From Pseudomonas zanjanensis (lineage in GTDB: Bacteria; Pseudomonadota; Gammaproteobacteria; Pseudomonadales; Pseudomonadaceae), in contig NZ_JABWRB020000007.1 of the NCBI RefSeq assembly GCF_014268745.2, positions 1 through 64,000 on the forward strand: a stretch of DNA of 64,000 bases, written 5' to 3'. Positions 28,676 to 36,766 of the stretch are shown in pieces (the stretch's first letter is position 1; the number at the start of each line of letters is the position of its first letter). Position numbers and translations under genes: made by a program. A model generated the notes under the pieces. The model had not been told where the DNA came from. It was given only the letters and a program-made list of their open reading frames with translations, and did no database searches.

Positions 28676-30073
28676 TTATTCGTCATCATCAAAATTGTAG
28701 CTACCCGGCGCCAGGTTTTCGAAACGCGTGTATTTGCCGATGAACGCCAGGCGGATAAAGCCGATCGGGCCGTTCCGCTGCTTGCCGATGATGATTTCGG
28801 CGATGCCCTTGTGTTCGGTCTCGGGGTGATACACCTCGTCCCGGTAGACGAACATGATCACGTCGGCGTCCTGCTCGATCGCTCCGGATTCCCGCAAGTC
28901 GGAGTTCACCGGGCGTTTGTTGGGGCGCTGTTCCAGGGAACGGTTCAACTGGGACAGGGCCACCACCGGGCAGTTGAATTCCTTGGCCAGGGCCTTGAGG
29001 GAACGGGAGATCTCGGAAATCTCGTTGGTCCGGTTGTCGCCGCTGGAACCGGGGATCTGCATCAATTGCAGGTAGTCGATCATGATCAGCGCAATGTCAC
29101 CGTGCTCACGCACCAGGCGCCGGGTCCGGGCGCGCATTTCCGACGGGCTGATGCCCGCCGTATCATCGATGAACAGCTTGCGGTCGTTGAGCAGGTTGAC
29201 CGCCGAGGTGAGGCGCGGCCAGTCGTCGTCTTCCAGTTGGCCGGAACGGACCTTGGTCTGGTCGATACGCCCCAGGGACGAGAGCATACGCATGATCAGC
29301 GATTCGCCTGGCATCTCGAGGGAATACACCAGCACCGCCTTGTCGCTGCGCAGCACGGCGTTTTCCACCAGGTTCATCGCAAAGGTGGTCTTACCCATGG
29401 ACGGTCGGCCGGCGACGATGATCAGGTCGGACGGTTGCAGGCCGCTGGTCTTCTCGTCGAGGTCGGTGTAGCCGGTGGACAGGCCGGTGATGGCGTTGTC
29501 GGTGTTGAACAAGGTGTCGATGCGGTCGATGGCCTTGGTCAGCAGGTCGTTGACGCTCACCGGGCCGCCGGTTTTCGGCCGGGCCTCGGCGATCTGGAAG
29601 ATCTGCCGCTCGGCTTCGTCAAGGATCTCGGCGGCAGTGCGGCCTTCCGGGTTGAAGGCACTGTCGGCGATCTCGGTGCTGATGCCGATCAACTGGCGCA
29701 AGGTCGCCCGCTCGCGCACGATCTGGGCATAAGCCTTGATGTTGGCGACCGACGGCGTGTTTTTCGCCAGTTCACCCAGGTAACCCAGGCCGCCGACCTG
29801 GGACGTCTGCCCTTCCTTGTCCAATTGCTCGGCCAGGGTCACGACGTCGATCGGCATGTTCTGATCGGCCAGACGGGCGATCGCACGGAAAATCAGGCGG
29901 TGGTCATGCCGGTAGAAATCGCCATCGGAGACTTGATCGAGCACACGTTCCCAGGCGTTGTTATCCAACATCAGGCCGCCCAGCACGGCCTGTTCGGCCT
30001 CGATGGAATGCGGAGGCACCTTCAGGGCAGCGGTTTGCAGATCGTATTGCTCGGGGGCGGTGATTTCGTTCAT
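28676..30073 (-). CDS. dnaB: Replicative DNA helicase DnaB
   Basis: Hexameric 5'-3' helicase that unwinds DNA at the replication fork. The 465-residue sequence has the N-terminal primase-interaction domain (PHSIEAEQAVLGGLMLD near 22) and a RecA-like core with Walker A AGRPSMGKTTFAMN near 215 and Walker B IALIMIDYLQLM near 315. The C-terminal motif SDLRESGAIEQDADVIMFVY is present. ATG at 30073 is preferred over a GTG two codons upstream; neither has a strong ribosome binding site. It lies downstream of rplI past a terminator. Confidence 0.96.
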   Translation of the reverse strand: MNEITAPEQYDLQTAALKVPPHSIEAEQAVLGGLMLDNNAWERVLDQVSDGDFYRHDHRLIFRAIARLADQNMPIDVVTLAEQLDKEGQTSQVGGLGYLGELAKNTPSVANIKAYAQIVRERATLRQLIGISTEIADSAFNPEGRTAAEILDEAERQIFQIAEARPKTGGPVSVNDLLTKAIDRIDTLFNTDNAITGLSTGYTDLDEKTSGLQPSDLIIVAGRPSMGKTTFAMNLVENAVLRSDKAVLVYSLEMPGESLIMRMLSSLGRIDQTKVRSGQLEDDDWPRLTSAVNLLNDRKLFIDDTAGISPSEMRARTRRLVREHGDIALIMIDYLQLMQIPGSSGDNRTNEISEISRSLKALAKEFNCPVVALSQLNRSLEQRPNKRPVNSDLRESGAIEQDADVIMFVYRDEVYHPETEHKGIAEIIIGKQRNGPIGFIRLAFIGKYTRFENLAPGSYNFDDDE

Positions 30074-30105
30074 GGCCACGTCTGGTTATGAAAATCAGGA
30101 ATTGC

Positions 30106-30146
30106 AGAAAGACAAAGGGCACGACCTGTAAACAGGATCGTGCCCG
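30106..30146 (-). terminator. Terminator of the rpsF-rplI operon
   Basis: Long hairpin GGGCACGAYCCTGT / ACAGGTCGTGCCC (30117-30145), followed on the minus strand by TTTGTCTTT, between rplI and dnaB. Confidence 0.65.
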
Positions 30147-30190
30147 ATGTTACCGGCAAGCACCCAAGGGTGCCAGCCGACAGGTGTTGC

Positions 30191-30637
30191 TTAGGCTGCT
30201 ACCACGACAACGCGTACGGTGGCTTCAACTTCGGCGTGCAGGTGCACGGCTACGTCGAATTCGCCTACGTTGCGGATGGTGCCGTTCGGCAGACGAACTT
30301 CGCTTTTCGCAACTTCAACGCCGGAGGCGGTCAGTGCGTCAGCGATGTCGTGAGTACCGATCGAACCGAACAGCTTGCCTTCGTCGCCAGCGGTGGCAGT
30401 GATGGTCACTTCCAGCTCGGCCAGTTGGGCAGCACGGCTTTCAGCCGATGCTTTACGGTCTGCGGCGGCTTTTTCCAGCTCAGCGCGACGCTCTTCGAAC
30501 GCAGCCAGGTTGGCAGCGGTCGCAGCGGTGGCTTTGCCGAAAGGCAGCAGGTAGTTACGACCGTAGCCGGCCTTAACGTTTACTTTATCGCCCAGGTTGC
30601 CCAGGTTGGCGATTTTTTCCAGAAGGATCAGTTGCAT
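30191..30637 (-). CDS. rplI: 50S ribosomal protein L9
   Basis: The elongated two-domain large-subunit protein at the base of the L1 stalk. All 148 residues fit: the N-terminal MQLILLEKIANLGNLGDKVN domain with VKAGYGRNYLLPFGKA, the long connecting helix (AAFEERRAELEKAAADRKAS) and the C-terminal domain beginning KLFGSIGTHDIADAL. It is the last gene of the rpsF-rpsR-DUF2232-rplI operon, with the terminator in the next gap. Confidence 0.97.
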   Translation of the reverse strand: MQLILLEKIANLGNLGDKVNVKAGYGRNYLLPFGKATAATAANLAAFEERRAELEKAAADRKASAESRAAQLAELEVTITATAGDEGKLFGSIGTHDIADALTASGVEVAKSEVRLPNGTIRNVGEFDVAVHLHAEVEATVRVVVVAA

Positions 30638-30655
30638 GTGAAAATCCTCTAACTT

Positions 30656-31549
30656 TTAACCTTCACCGTTCGCGTTGTCGGCGTCTTTCGGCGCCATACG
30701 ACCGCGAAAATCAATCAGGCTGTCGACGATGGCCAAGACCACCAGCAACGGATAGATCAGCTGCATGAACAGCAACAACGTGACGTACAACCCCACCAGC
30801 CAGAACCTGGCCAGTCGCTTTTGCGCCACCAGCCCGTGAATCAGGGCCAGGGCGGCAAAGACCAGCGGTACACTGCACAACGGCGTGAGCATCGCCATCT
30901 GCGGACCGAAGTTCGGCCCCAGAAGCATGCCCGCCAACAGCAACATCGCCAGCCCAAGCGGGAAACGGATGGCGCGAAACTCGCGACCAAAACCACCCGG
31001 GTTGTACAACAACGCCTGCCAGTAGCGCCCGATAACCAGGCTCAGCACACTGACGATTTGCAACAAGGCCGCAATCAGTCCGGTCAGGACGGGGGCGATC
31101 AGGGACGCGAAACGCGCCTGCTCTTCTACCGACATCTGCTGGTAGAGATCACCGAGCGCCTCGGGCAGGATTTTTATCAAAGCCTGCGACAGCATCTCGA
31201 TCTGGGGTGCGAAAGCCACCCCGAGCACCACTGAAAACACCACGCCTATCGCTATGCTGACCAGCAGCACGCGGTTCCAGGATTCGCTAGCGCGCAACAC
31301 CAACGCCAGCGCCGAAGTCCCCAGCAGTACCATGACTGCACGCGGGTCCGCGGAATACAACCACCAGAGCAAGGCCGGCAGCAGTCCTAGAGCAAGAACG
31401 CCCAAGGCGTCCCTCAATCCGCGCCGCAGGAGTACAAGACTCCCGGCGGCAGCACCCAACCAATACAACAACGGCAATGCCGCGCATCCAGCCACTACCA
31501 GAGTGGCCTGCATACGACCGCGCATGATGAACTCAGCTAAGGCGCGCAT
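30656..31549 (-). CDS. DUF2232 family inner-membrane protein
   Basis: A 297-residue polytopic membrane protein with about eight hydrophobic segments and a short polar tail ending DADNANGEG. In pseudomonads this DUF2232-type protein sits between rpsR and rplI, as here; distant relatives include B. subtilis YybS, which lies in the equivalent ribosomal neighbourhood. No reaction is known. It starts about 36 bp after rpsR and is followed by rplI at 18 bp, so it is co-transcribed. Confidence 0.85.
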   Translation of the reverse strand: MRALAEFIMRGRMQATLVVAGCAALPLLYWLGAAAGSLVLLRRGLRDALGVLALGLLPALLWWLYSADPRAVMVLLGTSALALVLRASESWNRVLLVSIAIGVVFSVVLGVAFAPQIEMLSQALIKILPEALGDLYQQMSVEEQARFASLIAPVLTGLIAALLQIVSVLSLVIGRYWQALLYNPGGFGREFRAIRFPLGLAMLLLAGMLLGPNFGPQMAMLTPLCSVPLVFAALALIHGLVAQKRLARFWLVGLYVTLLLFMQLIYPLLVVLAIVDSLIDFRGRMAPKDADNANGEG

Positions 31550-31585
31550 GCATTCAATCCCTTACTACTCGTCGACTGCCCGGTC

Positions 31586-31816
31586 TCAGCGGCCGTGGCT
31601 GTCGGTGTAGGCCAGCAGGGCCAGGAAGCGGGCGCGCTTGATAGCGGTGGCCAGCTGACGCTGATAACGAGCTTTGGTACCGGTGATACGGCTTGGAACG
31701 ATTTTGCCGGTCTCGGATACGTAGGCTTTCAGAGTGTTGAGATCTTTGTAATCGATCTCTTTCACGTCTTCAGCGGTGAAGCGGCAGAATTTACGACGAC
31801 GGAAGAAACGTGCCAT
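31586..31816 (-). CDS. rpsR: 30S ribosomal protein S18
   Basis: A 76-residue platform protein of the small subunit that binds with S6. Signature [20 protein letters not shown] at the N-terminus, [20 protein letters not shown] in the middle and [10 protein letters not shown] at the end. It follows rpsF by 28 bp. S6:S18 dimers are known to regulate this operon in many bacteria. Confidence 0.97.
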
Positions 31817-31844
31817 GTGATTGGCTCCTTAAAAGGTCCGTGGA

Positions 31845-32273
31845 TTACTCGTCAGCGTTATCGCTGTTGTCGCTGTCGCTATCGCTGTCATCGCCATCGG
31901 CGCTGTCAGAGTGCTCAGGACGGTCGCGACGCTCACGGCGCTCACTGCGGTTTTCTTCAGCCTTGAGCATCTCGGATTGGCCAGTGACGGCTTCTTCGCG
32001 ACGGATGACCAGGTTACGGATCACTGCATCGTTGTAGCGGAAGTTGTCTTCCAGCTCGGCCAGGGCCTTGCCAGTGCACTCAACGTTCAGCATCACGTAG
32101 TGAGCCTTGTGAACATTGTTGATTGCGTAGGCCAGTTGACGACGGCCCCAATCTTCCAGACGGTGGATTTTGCCGCCGTCTTCTTCGATCAGCTTGGTGT
32201 AACGCTCAACCATGCCGCCGACTTGCTCGCTTTGATCCGGGTGGACCAAAAAGATGATTTCGTAATGACGCAT
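31845..32273 (-). CDS. rpsF: 30S ribosomal protein S6
   Basis: A 142-residue S6 protein. The core (residues 1-100) starts MRHYEIIFLVHPDQSEQVGG and contains DWGRRQLAYAINNVHKAHYV. After residue 105 there is an acidic, Ser/Asp-rich tail (ADGDDSDSDSDNSDNADE), as in other pseudomonads. In E. coli the S6 tail is extended with glutamates by RimK. First gene of the ribosomal operon, preceded by a structured leader. Confidence 0.97.
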   Translation of the reverse strand: MRHYEIIFLVHPDQSEQVGGMVERYTKLIEEDGGKIHRLEDWGRRQLAYAINNVHKAHYVMLNVECTGKALAELEDNFRYNDAVIRNLVIRREEAVTGQSEMLKAEENRSERRERRDRPEHSDSADGDDSDSDSDNSDNADE

Positions 32274-32385
32274 GAATGCTCCTTACGGGTTGTAGCCTGC
32301 CGCTCAAAAACGGTCAGACAAGGAGTGAATGACACTTATGGACTTGAGGACGCTAGACACATAAGTGCCTGCCATCACAGCAAGG
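32274..32385 (-). promoter_or_regulatory. rpsF leader with candidate S6:S18 binding structure
   Basis: Two stem-loops are visible in the leader RNA on the minus strand. One pairs CACTTATG with CATAAGTG (plus-strand 32333-32340 and 32360-32367). The other (plus-strand 32295-32319) pairs GUCUG with CAGGC and CCG with CGG, with an unpaired A next to the CCG. CCG-containing hairpins of this sort are the hallmark of the S6:S18 autoregulatory leader, which imitates the 16S rRNA site. The match is by eye only. Confidence 0.5.
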
Positions 32386-32391
32386 GGCGCA

Positions 32392-32420
32392 ATTGTAGAG
32401 AAGGGGCGAAGGCGGCGCAA
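32392..32420 (-). promoter_or_regulatory. Sigma70-type promoter of the rpsF operon
   Basis: On the minus strand, -35 TTGCGC (32415-32420), a 17-bp spacer and -10 TACAAT (32392-32397), placing the start just before the leader structure. Confidence 0.55.
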
Positions 32421-32473
32421 GGCAATTGGCGATTATTTGAACAACCGCTGATTTCCACCTCAACACAAAACAA

Positions 32474-32563
32474 TGTGGGAGCGGGCTTGCTCGCGAAAGC
32501 GGTCCGACATTCAACATATTTGCCGAATGACACTCCGCTTTCGCGAGCAAGCCCGCTCCCACA
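32474..32563. repeat. REPIN, family A
   Basis: Perfect inverted TGTGGGAGCGGGCTTGCTCG arms, each ending CGAAAGCGG, between rlmB (3' side) and the rpsF promoter. Confidence 0.88.
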
Positions 32564-32580
32564 ATTGATTTACGCCTGGA

Positions 32581-33339
32581 TCAGGGCTTTTTGGCGACAG
32601 CCTTGACGCTACGCTGGCGCAGCGCCTCGAACAGGCACACGCCGGTGGCCACCGAGACGTTGAGACTGCTGACGCTGCCGGCCATCGGCAACTTGACCAA
32701 ATAGTCGCAATGCTCGCGGGTCAGGCGGCGCATGCCCTTGCCTTCGGCGCCCATGATCAGGATCGTCGGGCCCGTCAGGTCCTGGTCATAGATGCTGACC
32801 TCGGCCTCGCCCGCCGTACCGACGACCCACAGGCCGCGCTGCTGGAGTTTTTCCAGGGTGCGCGCCAGGTTGGTCACCGCCACCAACGGAATCACTTCCG
32901 CCGCGCCGCAAGCGACTTTACGCACCACCGGCGTCAACGTCGCCGACTTGTCCTTGGGCACGATGACCGCCAATGCTCCGGCGGCATCCGCCGAACGCAG
33001 GCAGGCGCCGAGGTTGTGGGGATCGGTCACGCCGTCCAGCACCAGCAACAGCGGAGCGCCTTCGGTACGGTCGAGCAGCTCGTCGAGCATGGCTTCGCCC
33101 CAGACCTGGCTCGGACTGACGTCCGCGACCACGCCTTGGTGAACGCCCTCGACCCACGCGTCCATTTCACGACGCTCGGCCTGGCCGATGGCAACCTTGT
33201 TTTGGGTAGCCAGTTCGACCAGCGCTTGCACACGCGGCTCGCTGCGACCTTCCGCCAACCACACTTGCTTGACACGCTTGGGGTGGTGACGCAGCAGGGC
33301 TTCTACGGCGTGCACGCCGTAGATTTTTTCCAGACTCAT
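32581..33339 (-). CDS. rlmB: 23S rRNA (guanosine(2251)-2'-O)-methyltransferase RlmB
   Basis: SpoU-class methyltransferase that methylates G2251 in the peptidyl transferase centre of 23S rRNA. The 252 residues comprise an N-terminal L30e-like RNA-binding domain (EKIYGVHAVEALLRHHPKR) and a knotted SPOUT core with DGVTDPHNLGACLRSADAAG near 110, ILIMGAEGKGM near 195 and LPMAGSVSSLNVSVATG near 218. The ATG overlaps the rnr stop (ATGA), so the two RNA-processing genes are coupled. Confidence 0.95.
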   Translation of the reverse strand: MSLEKIYGVHAVEALLRHHPKRVKQVWLAEGRSEPRVQALVELATQNKVAIGQAERREMDAWVEGVHQGVVADVSPSQVWGEAMLDELLDRTEGAPLLLVLDGVTDPHNLGACLRSADAAGALAVIVPKDKSATLTPVVRKVACGAAEVIPLVAVTNLARTLEKLQQRGLWVVGTAGEAEVSIYDQDLTGPTILIMGAEGKGMRRLTREHCDYLVKLPMAGSVSSLNVSVATGVCLFEALRQRSVKAVAKKP

Positions 33340-35966
33340 GACTTGGCCTTAGGTTTGCGCGACCCGCCGCTTTTCGCGGGGGCCGAACCCGCTTTTGGCG
33401 GGCCTTTACGGTGTTTGCTTGGCTTGCTCGACGACTTTTCCGCCCCGTGGGACTTTCCCCCAGACGCCGCTTTACCACCGCTCTTGGCTTCGTTGAGCAA
33501 CTGCTGCTTCAACTCGCGACTCTTGCGCAGTTCGGCGTTTTTCGCCGCTGCGTCGCTGGGGCGGTAGGCTTCGGGGGCCTTGTCCTTGGTAGACGAACGG
33601 CGACCAGCCTTGGCTGGCTCAGGCGCTGCGGTTTTTGCCGGGGCACCCTTGCCCTTGCTCGCAGGCGCCGCGGTCTCGCTGCCGCGCTTTTTACGGCCAG
33701 TCGGCGCTTCGGCCGGCTTGTCGGACATTCCGAAGTCGATCTTGCGCTCGTCGAGGTCGACGCGCATGACCTGCACTTCCACGGTGTCGCCCAGCCGGAA
33801 GCTGCGACCGGTGCGCTCGCCCGCCAAGCGGTGATGCACAGGATCAAAGTGGTAGTAATCACCCGGCAAGGCGGTGACGTGCACCAGGCCCTCGACATAG
33901 ATATCGGTCAGCTCGACGAACAGACCAAAGCCGGTCACTGCCGTGATCACGCCAGGGAACGACTCGCCCACGCGATCCTTCATGAACTCGCACTTGAGCC
34001 AGTTCACCACGTCGCGGGTCGCTTCGTCGGCACGGCGCTCGCTCATGGAGCACTGCTCGCCCAACTGTTCCAGGGCCGCCTCGTCGTACGGATAGATCCG
34101 TGCCTTCGGAATGGTCATGGCACCGGCGCGCTTGACGTGCGGGGTGTTCTGCTTGGAATGGATCACGCTGCGGATCGCGCGGTGCGTGAGCAGGTCCGGA
34201 TAACGACGGATCGGCGAGGTGAAGTGGGTGTACGCCTCGTAATTCAGACCGAAGTGGCCCTGGTTGTCGGCGCTGTACACCGCCTGGCTCAGGGAGCGCA
34301 GCATCACGGTCTGGATCACATGGTAATCCGGACGATCCTTGATGCTGGCCAGCAGTGCCTGGTAGTCCTTCGGCGTCGGACCGTCCTTGCCTTTGTGCAG
34401 GGACAGGCCGAGCTCGCCGAGGAAGGCGCGCAGTTTTTCCAGGCGCTCCGGCGGCGGGCCGTCGTGCACGCGGTACAACGCCGGAATCTCGTGTTTCTTG
34501 AGGAATTCGGCAGTGGCCACGTTGGCCGCCAGCATGCACTCTTCGATCAGCTTGTGCGCATCGTTACGGGTGGTCGGGGTGATCGCGGCGATCTTGCGCT
34601 CGGAACCGAAGACAATCCGGGTTTCCTGGGTCTCGAAATCGATCGCGCCACGCACGTGACGGGCACCCAGCAACACCTTGTACAGCGCGTACAGTTGCTT
34701 GAGGTGCGGCACCACGCCAGCGTATTCGGTACGCAGGGCCTTGGCTTCACTGGTCTTCGGCGTTTCCAGGATGGTGCTGACCTTGTTGTAGGTCAGGCGC
34801 GCCTGGGAGTGGATCACCGCTTCGTAGAACTGGTAGTCGGTCATTTCGCCGGTTTTGGAGATGGTCATCTCGCACACCATGGCCAAACGGTCGACTTTCG
34901 GGTTCAGCGAGCACAGGCCGTTGGACAGCTGCTCAGGCAGCATCGGGATCACGCGCTCAGGGAAATACACGGAGTTGCCGCGCACCTGGGCTTCGTTATC
35001 CAGGGCCGAACCGATCTTCACGTAGCTGGACACGTCGGCAATCGCGACGAACAACTTCCAGCCGCCGGAGAACAGGCGCAGCTTGCCGGGCTTGGCTTCG
35101 CAGTACACCGCATCGTCGAAGTCGCGGGCATCTTCGCCGTCGATGGTGACGAACGGCAGATGGCGCAAGTCGATGCGTTTTTCTTTATCTTTCTCTTCGA
35201 CTTCCGGCTTGAGCTTGGCGGCTTCCTTGAGCACAGCGTCGGGCCAGACGTGAGGAATGTCGTAGGTGCGCAACGCAACGTCGATCTCCATGCCCGGCGC
35301 CATGTAGTTGCCGACCACTTCAACGATATCGCCCTGTGGCTGGAAGCGCGCAGTGGGCCAGTGGGTGATTTTCACCTCGACGAACTGACCCACCTTCGCG
35401 GCGCCATTACGGCCCGGGGTAATCAGCACTTCCTGCTGGACCTTCGGGTTATCCGGCACAACGAAACCGATGCCGCCTTCTTCGAAGTAACGGCCAACGA
35501 TACTTTCATGGGCGCGGGACACCACTTCGACGATCACGCCTTCACGGCGACCGCGGCGGTCCAGGCCGGACACACGAGCCAGGGCCCGGTCACCGTCGAA
35601 CACCAGGCGCATTTGCGCCGGGCTCATGAACAGGTCGTCGCTGCCATCGTCCGGGATCAGGAAGCCGAAGCCGTCACGGTGACCGGCGATGCGGCCGAGG
35701 ATCAGGTCGAGCTTGTCCACCGGCGCATAGGTGCCGCGCCGGGTGTAGATCAGTTGAGCGTCGCGCTCCATGGCGCGCAGACGGCGGCGCAGGGCTTCGA
35801 GTTGGTCCTCGGTGGTCAGACCGAACTCTTCGACCAACTGCTCGCGGCTAGCAGGCGAACCCCGATCGGCGAGATGCGCCAGGATCAGTTCACGGCTAGG
35901 AATAGGGTTTTCATATTTTTCCGCTTCACGAGCGGCCTCGGGATCGAGGGACTGCCAATCGGCCAT
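33336..35966 (-). CDS. rnr: Ribonuclease R
   Basis: 3'-5' exoribonuclease that degrades structured RNA, important in the cold and in rRNA quality control. Over 876 residues it has an N-terminal helix-turn-helix-like region, two cold-shock domains (around 80-230), the RNB catalytic domain with the metal-binding GEDARDFDDAVYCE near 277 and an S1 domain near 640-725 (GVITAVTGFGLFVELTDIYV). The roughly 130-residue tail is rich in Lys, Ala, Pro and Ser. It starts a two-gene unit with rlmB. Confidence 0.95.
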   Translation of the reverse strand: MADWQSLDPEAAREAEKYENPIPSRELILAHLADRGSPASREQLVEEFGLTTEDQLEALRRRLRAMERDAQLIYTRRGTYAPVDKLDLILGRIAGHRDGFGFLIPDDGSDDLFMSPAQMRLVFDGDRALARVSGLDRRGRREGVIVEVVSRAHESIVGRYFEEGGIGFVVPDNPKVQQEVLITPGRNGAAKVGQFVEVKITHWPTARFQPQGDIVEVVGNYMAPGMEIDVALRTYDIPHVWPDAVLKEAAKLKPEVEEKDKEKRIDLRHLPFVTIDGEDARDFDDAVYCEAKPGKLRLFSGGWKLFVAIADVSSYVKIGSALDNEAQVRGNSVYFPERVIPMLPEQLSNGLCSLNPKVDRLAMVCEMTISKTGEMTDYQFYEAVIHSQARLTYNKVSTILETPKTSEAKALRTEYAGVVPHLKQLYALYKVLLGARHVRGAIDFETQETRIVFGSERKIAAITPTTRNDAHKLIEECMLAANVATAEFLKKHEIPALYRVHDGPPPERLEKLRAFLGELGLSLHKGKDGPTPKDYQALLASIKDRPDYHVIQTVMLRSLSQAVYSADNQGHFGLNYEAYTHFTSPIRRYPDLLTHRAIRSVIHSKQNTPHVKRAGAMTIPKARIYPYDEAALEQLGEQCSMSERRADEATRDVVNWLKCEFMKDRVGESFPGVITAVTGFGLFVELTDIYVEGLVHVTALPGDYYHFDPVHHRLAGERTGRSFRLGDTVEVQVMRVDLDERKIDFGMSDKPAEAPTGRKKRGSETAAPASKGKGAPAKTAAPEPAKAGRRSSTKDKAPEAYRPSDAAAKNAELRKSRELKQQLLNEAKSGGKAASGGKSHGAEKSSSKPSKHRKGPPKAGSAPAKSGGSRKPKAKS

Positions 35967-36128
35967 TAGAGAGTTTTCACCTTGTCTATATGCGGGTTAG
36001 TTTGGCATAGGCTTAATGAAACGGGAAATTTCAAGCAATCGATAGCGTTTCCAGCGTCATTTGGCCAGCCCTTTGGCACCCCGGGAAGCACCGCTCGTGA
36101 AATTTAGCGGTTTTTTTCTCCGCAGGGG

Positions 36129-36157
36129 TTTACAGTTAAAAACACGCTCCGTATAGT
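36129..36157 (+). promoter_or_regulatory. Promoter of first tRNA-Leu gene
   Basis: -35 TTTACA (36129-36134), 17-bp spacer and -10 TATAGT (36152-36157), followed by a GC-rich discriminator (GCGCGCC) typical of stringently controlled stable RNA genes. Confidence 0.8.
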
Positions 36158-36193
36158 GCGCGCCATCGACGACGTACACACGTTGCCGATACT

Positions 36194-36280
36194 GCCCAGA
36201 TGGTGAAATTGGTAGACACGCCAGCTTCAGGTGCTGGTGACCGCAAGGTCGTGGAAGTTCGAGTCTTCTTCTGGGCACCA
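36194..36280 (+). tRNA. tRNA-Leu (CAG), copy 1
   Basis: An 87-nt class II tRNA including an encoded CCA end. The acceptor stem GCCCAGA pairs with TCTGGGC. The anticodon loop CTTCAGG gives anticodon CAG (codon CUG). The long variable arm of leucine tRNAs and the T loop TTCGAGTC are present. It is identical to the copy 263 bp downstream. Confidence 0.95.
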
Positions 36281-36317
36281 ATTTCGAGCAGCAGGTCAAT
36301 GGCTTGCAAGCTCAACA

Positions 36318-36342
36318 AAAACCCGCGAAAGCGGGTTTTTGC
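36318..36342 (+). terminator. Terminator of first tRNA-Leu gene
   Basis: Stem ACCCGC / GCGGGT with loop GAAA followed by TTTTT. The same hairpin recurs after copy 2. Confidence 0.88.
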
Positions 36343-36393
36343 ATTTCTGCCCCTTGGATTTGCGCCTGGCAATTACTAAAACAAAAACAGGGG

Positions 36394-36422
36394 TTTACAG
36401 ATCAAAACGCGCTCCGTATAGT
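36394..36422 (+). promoter_or_regulatory. Promoter of second tRNA-Leu gene
   Basis: -35 TTTACA (36394-36399), 17-bp spacer and -10 TATAGT (36417-36422). The CGCTCCGTATAGTGCGCG core matches the first promoter, so the promoter was duplicated along with the gene. Confidence 0.8.
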
Positions 36423-36456
36423 GCGCGACATCAACAGCGGCAACGCTGAAGATGCT

Positions 36457-36543
36457 GCCCAGATGGTGAAATTGGTAGACACGCCAGCTTCAGGTGCTGG
36501 TGACCGCAAGGTCGTGGAAGTTCGAGTCTTCTTCTGGGCACCA
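36457..36543 (+). tRNA. tRNA-Leu (CAG), copy 2
   Basis: An 87-nt tRNA identical to copy 1, with anticodon CAG and encoded CCA. It forms a second complete promoter-tRNA-terminator unit rather than a joint transcript. Confidence 0.95.
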
Positions 36544-36579
36544 ATTCAAGCTTCAAGGTTAGGCCTTGAACCTCACAGA

Positions 36580-36602
36580 AACCCGCGAAAGCGGGTTTTT
36601 GC
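36580..36602 (+). terminator. Terminator of second tRNA-Leu gene
   Basis: Same ACCCGC-GAAA-GCGGGT hairpin and T-run as after copy 1. Confidence 0.88.
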
Positions 36603-36654
36603 GTTTCTGGGTATTGGAAAGCAGACACGAATGCATTCGAGGCATTGAAACCGC

Positions 36655-36748
36655 TTTCGCGAGCAGGCTCGCTCCCACAGTTGACCTCAAGCGCCCACAG
36701 ATTCTGCGTTCACTGTAATCCCCTGTGGGAGCGAGCCTGCTCGCGATT
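36655..36748. repeat. REP pair in inside-out orientation, family A
   Basis: A reverse copy (36655-36679) precedes a forward copy (36724-36748). The CCCACA ends face inward here, whereas they face outward in the other REPINs of this window. It may be two halves of neighbouring elements left after a deletion. Confidence 0.7.
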
Positions 36749-36766
36749 AGGCCAGCTCAAACAACG

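Noticed and set aside
33411..35969. Plus-strand open frame of about 850 codons opposite rnr
   Set aside because: Mirror of RNase R codon use; no recognisable motif or ribosome binding site.
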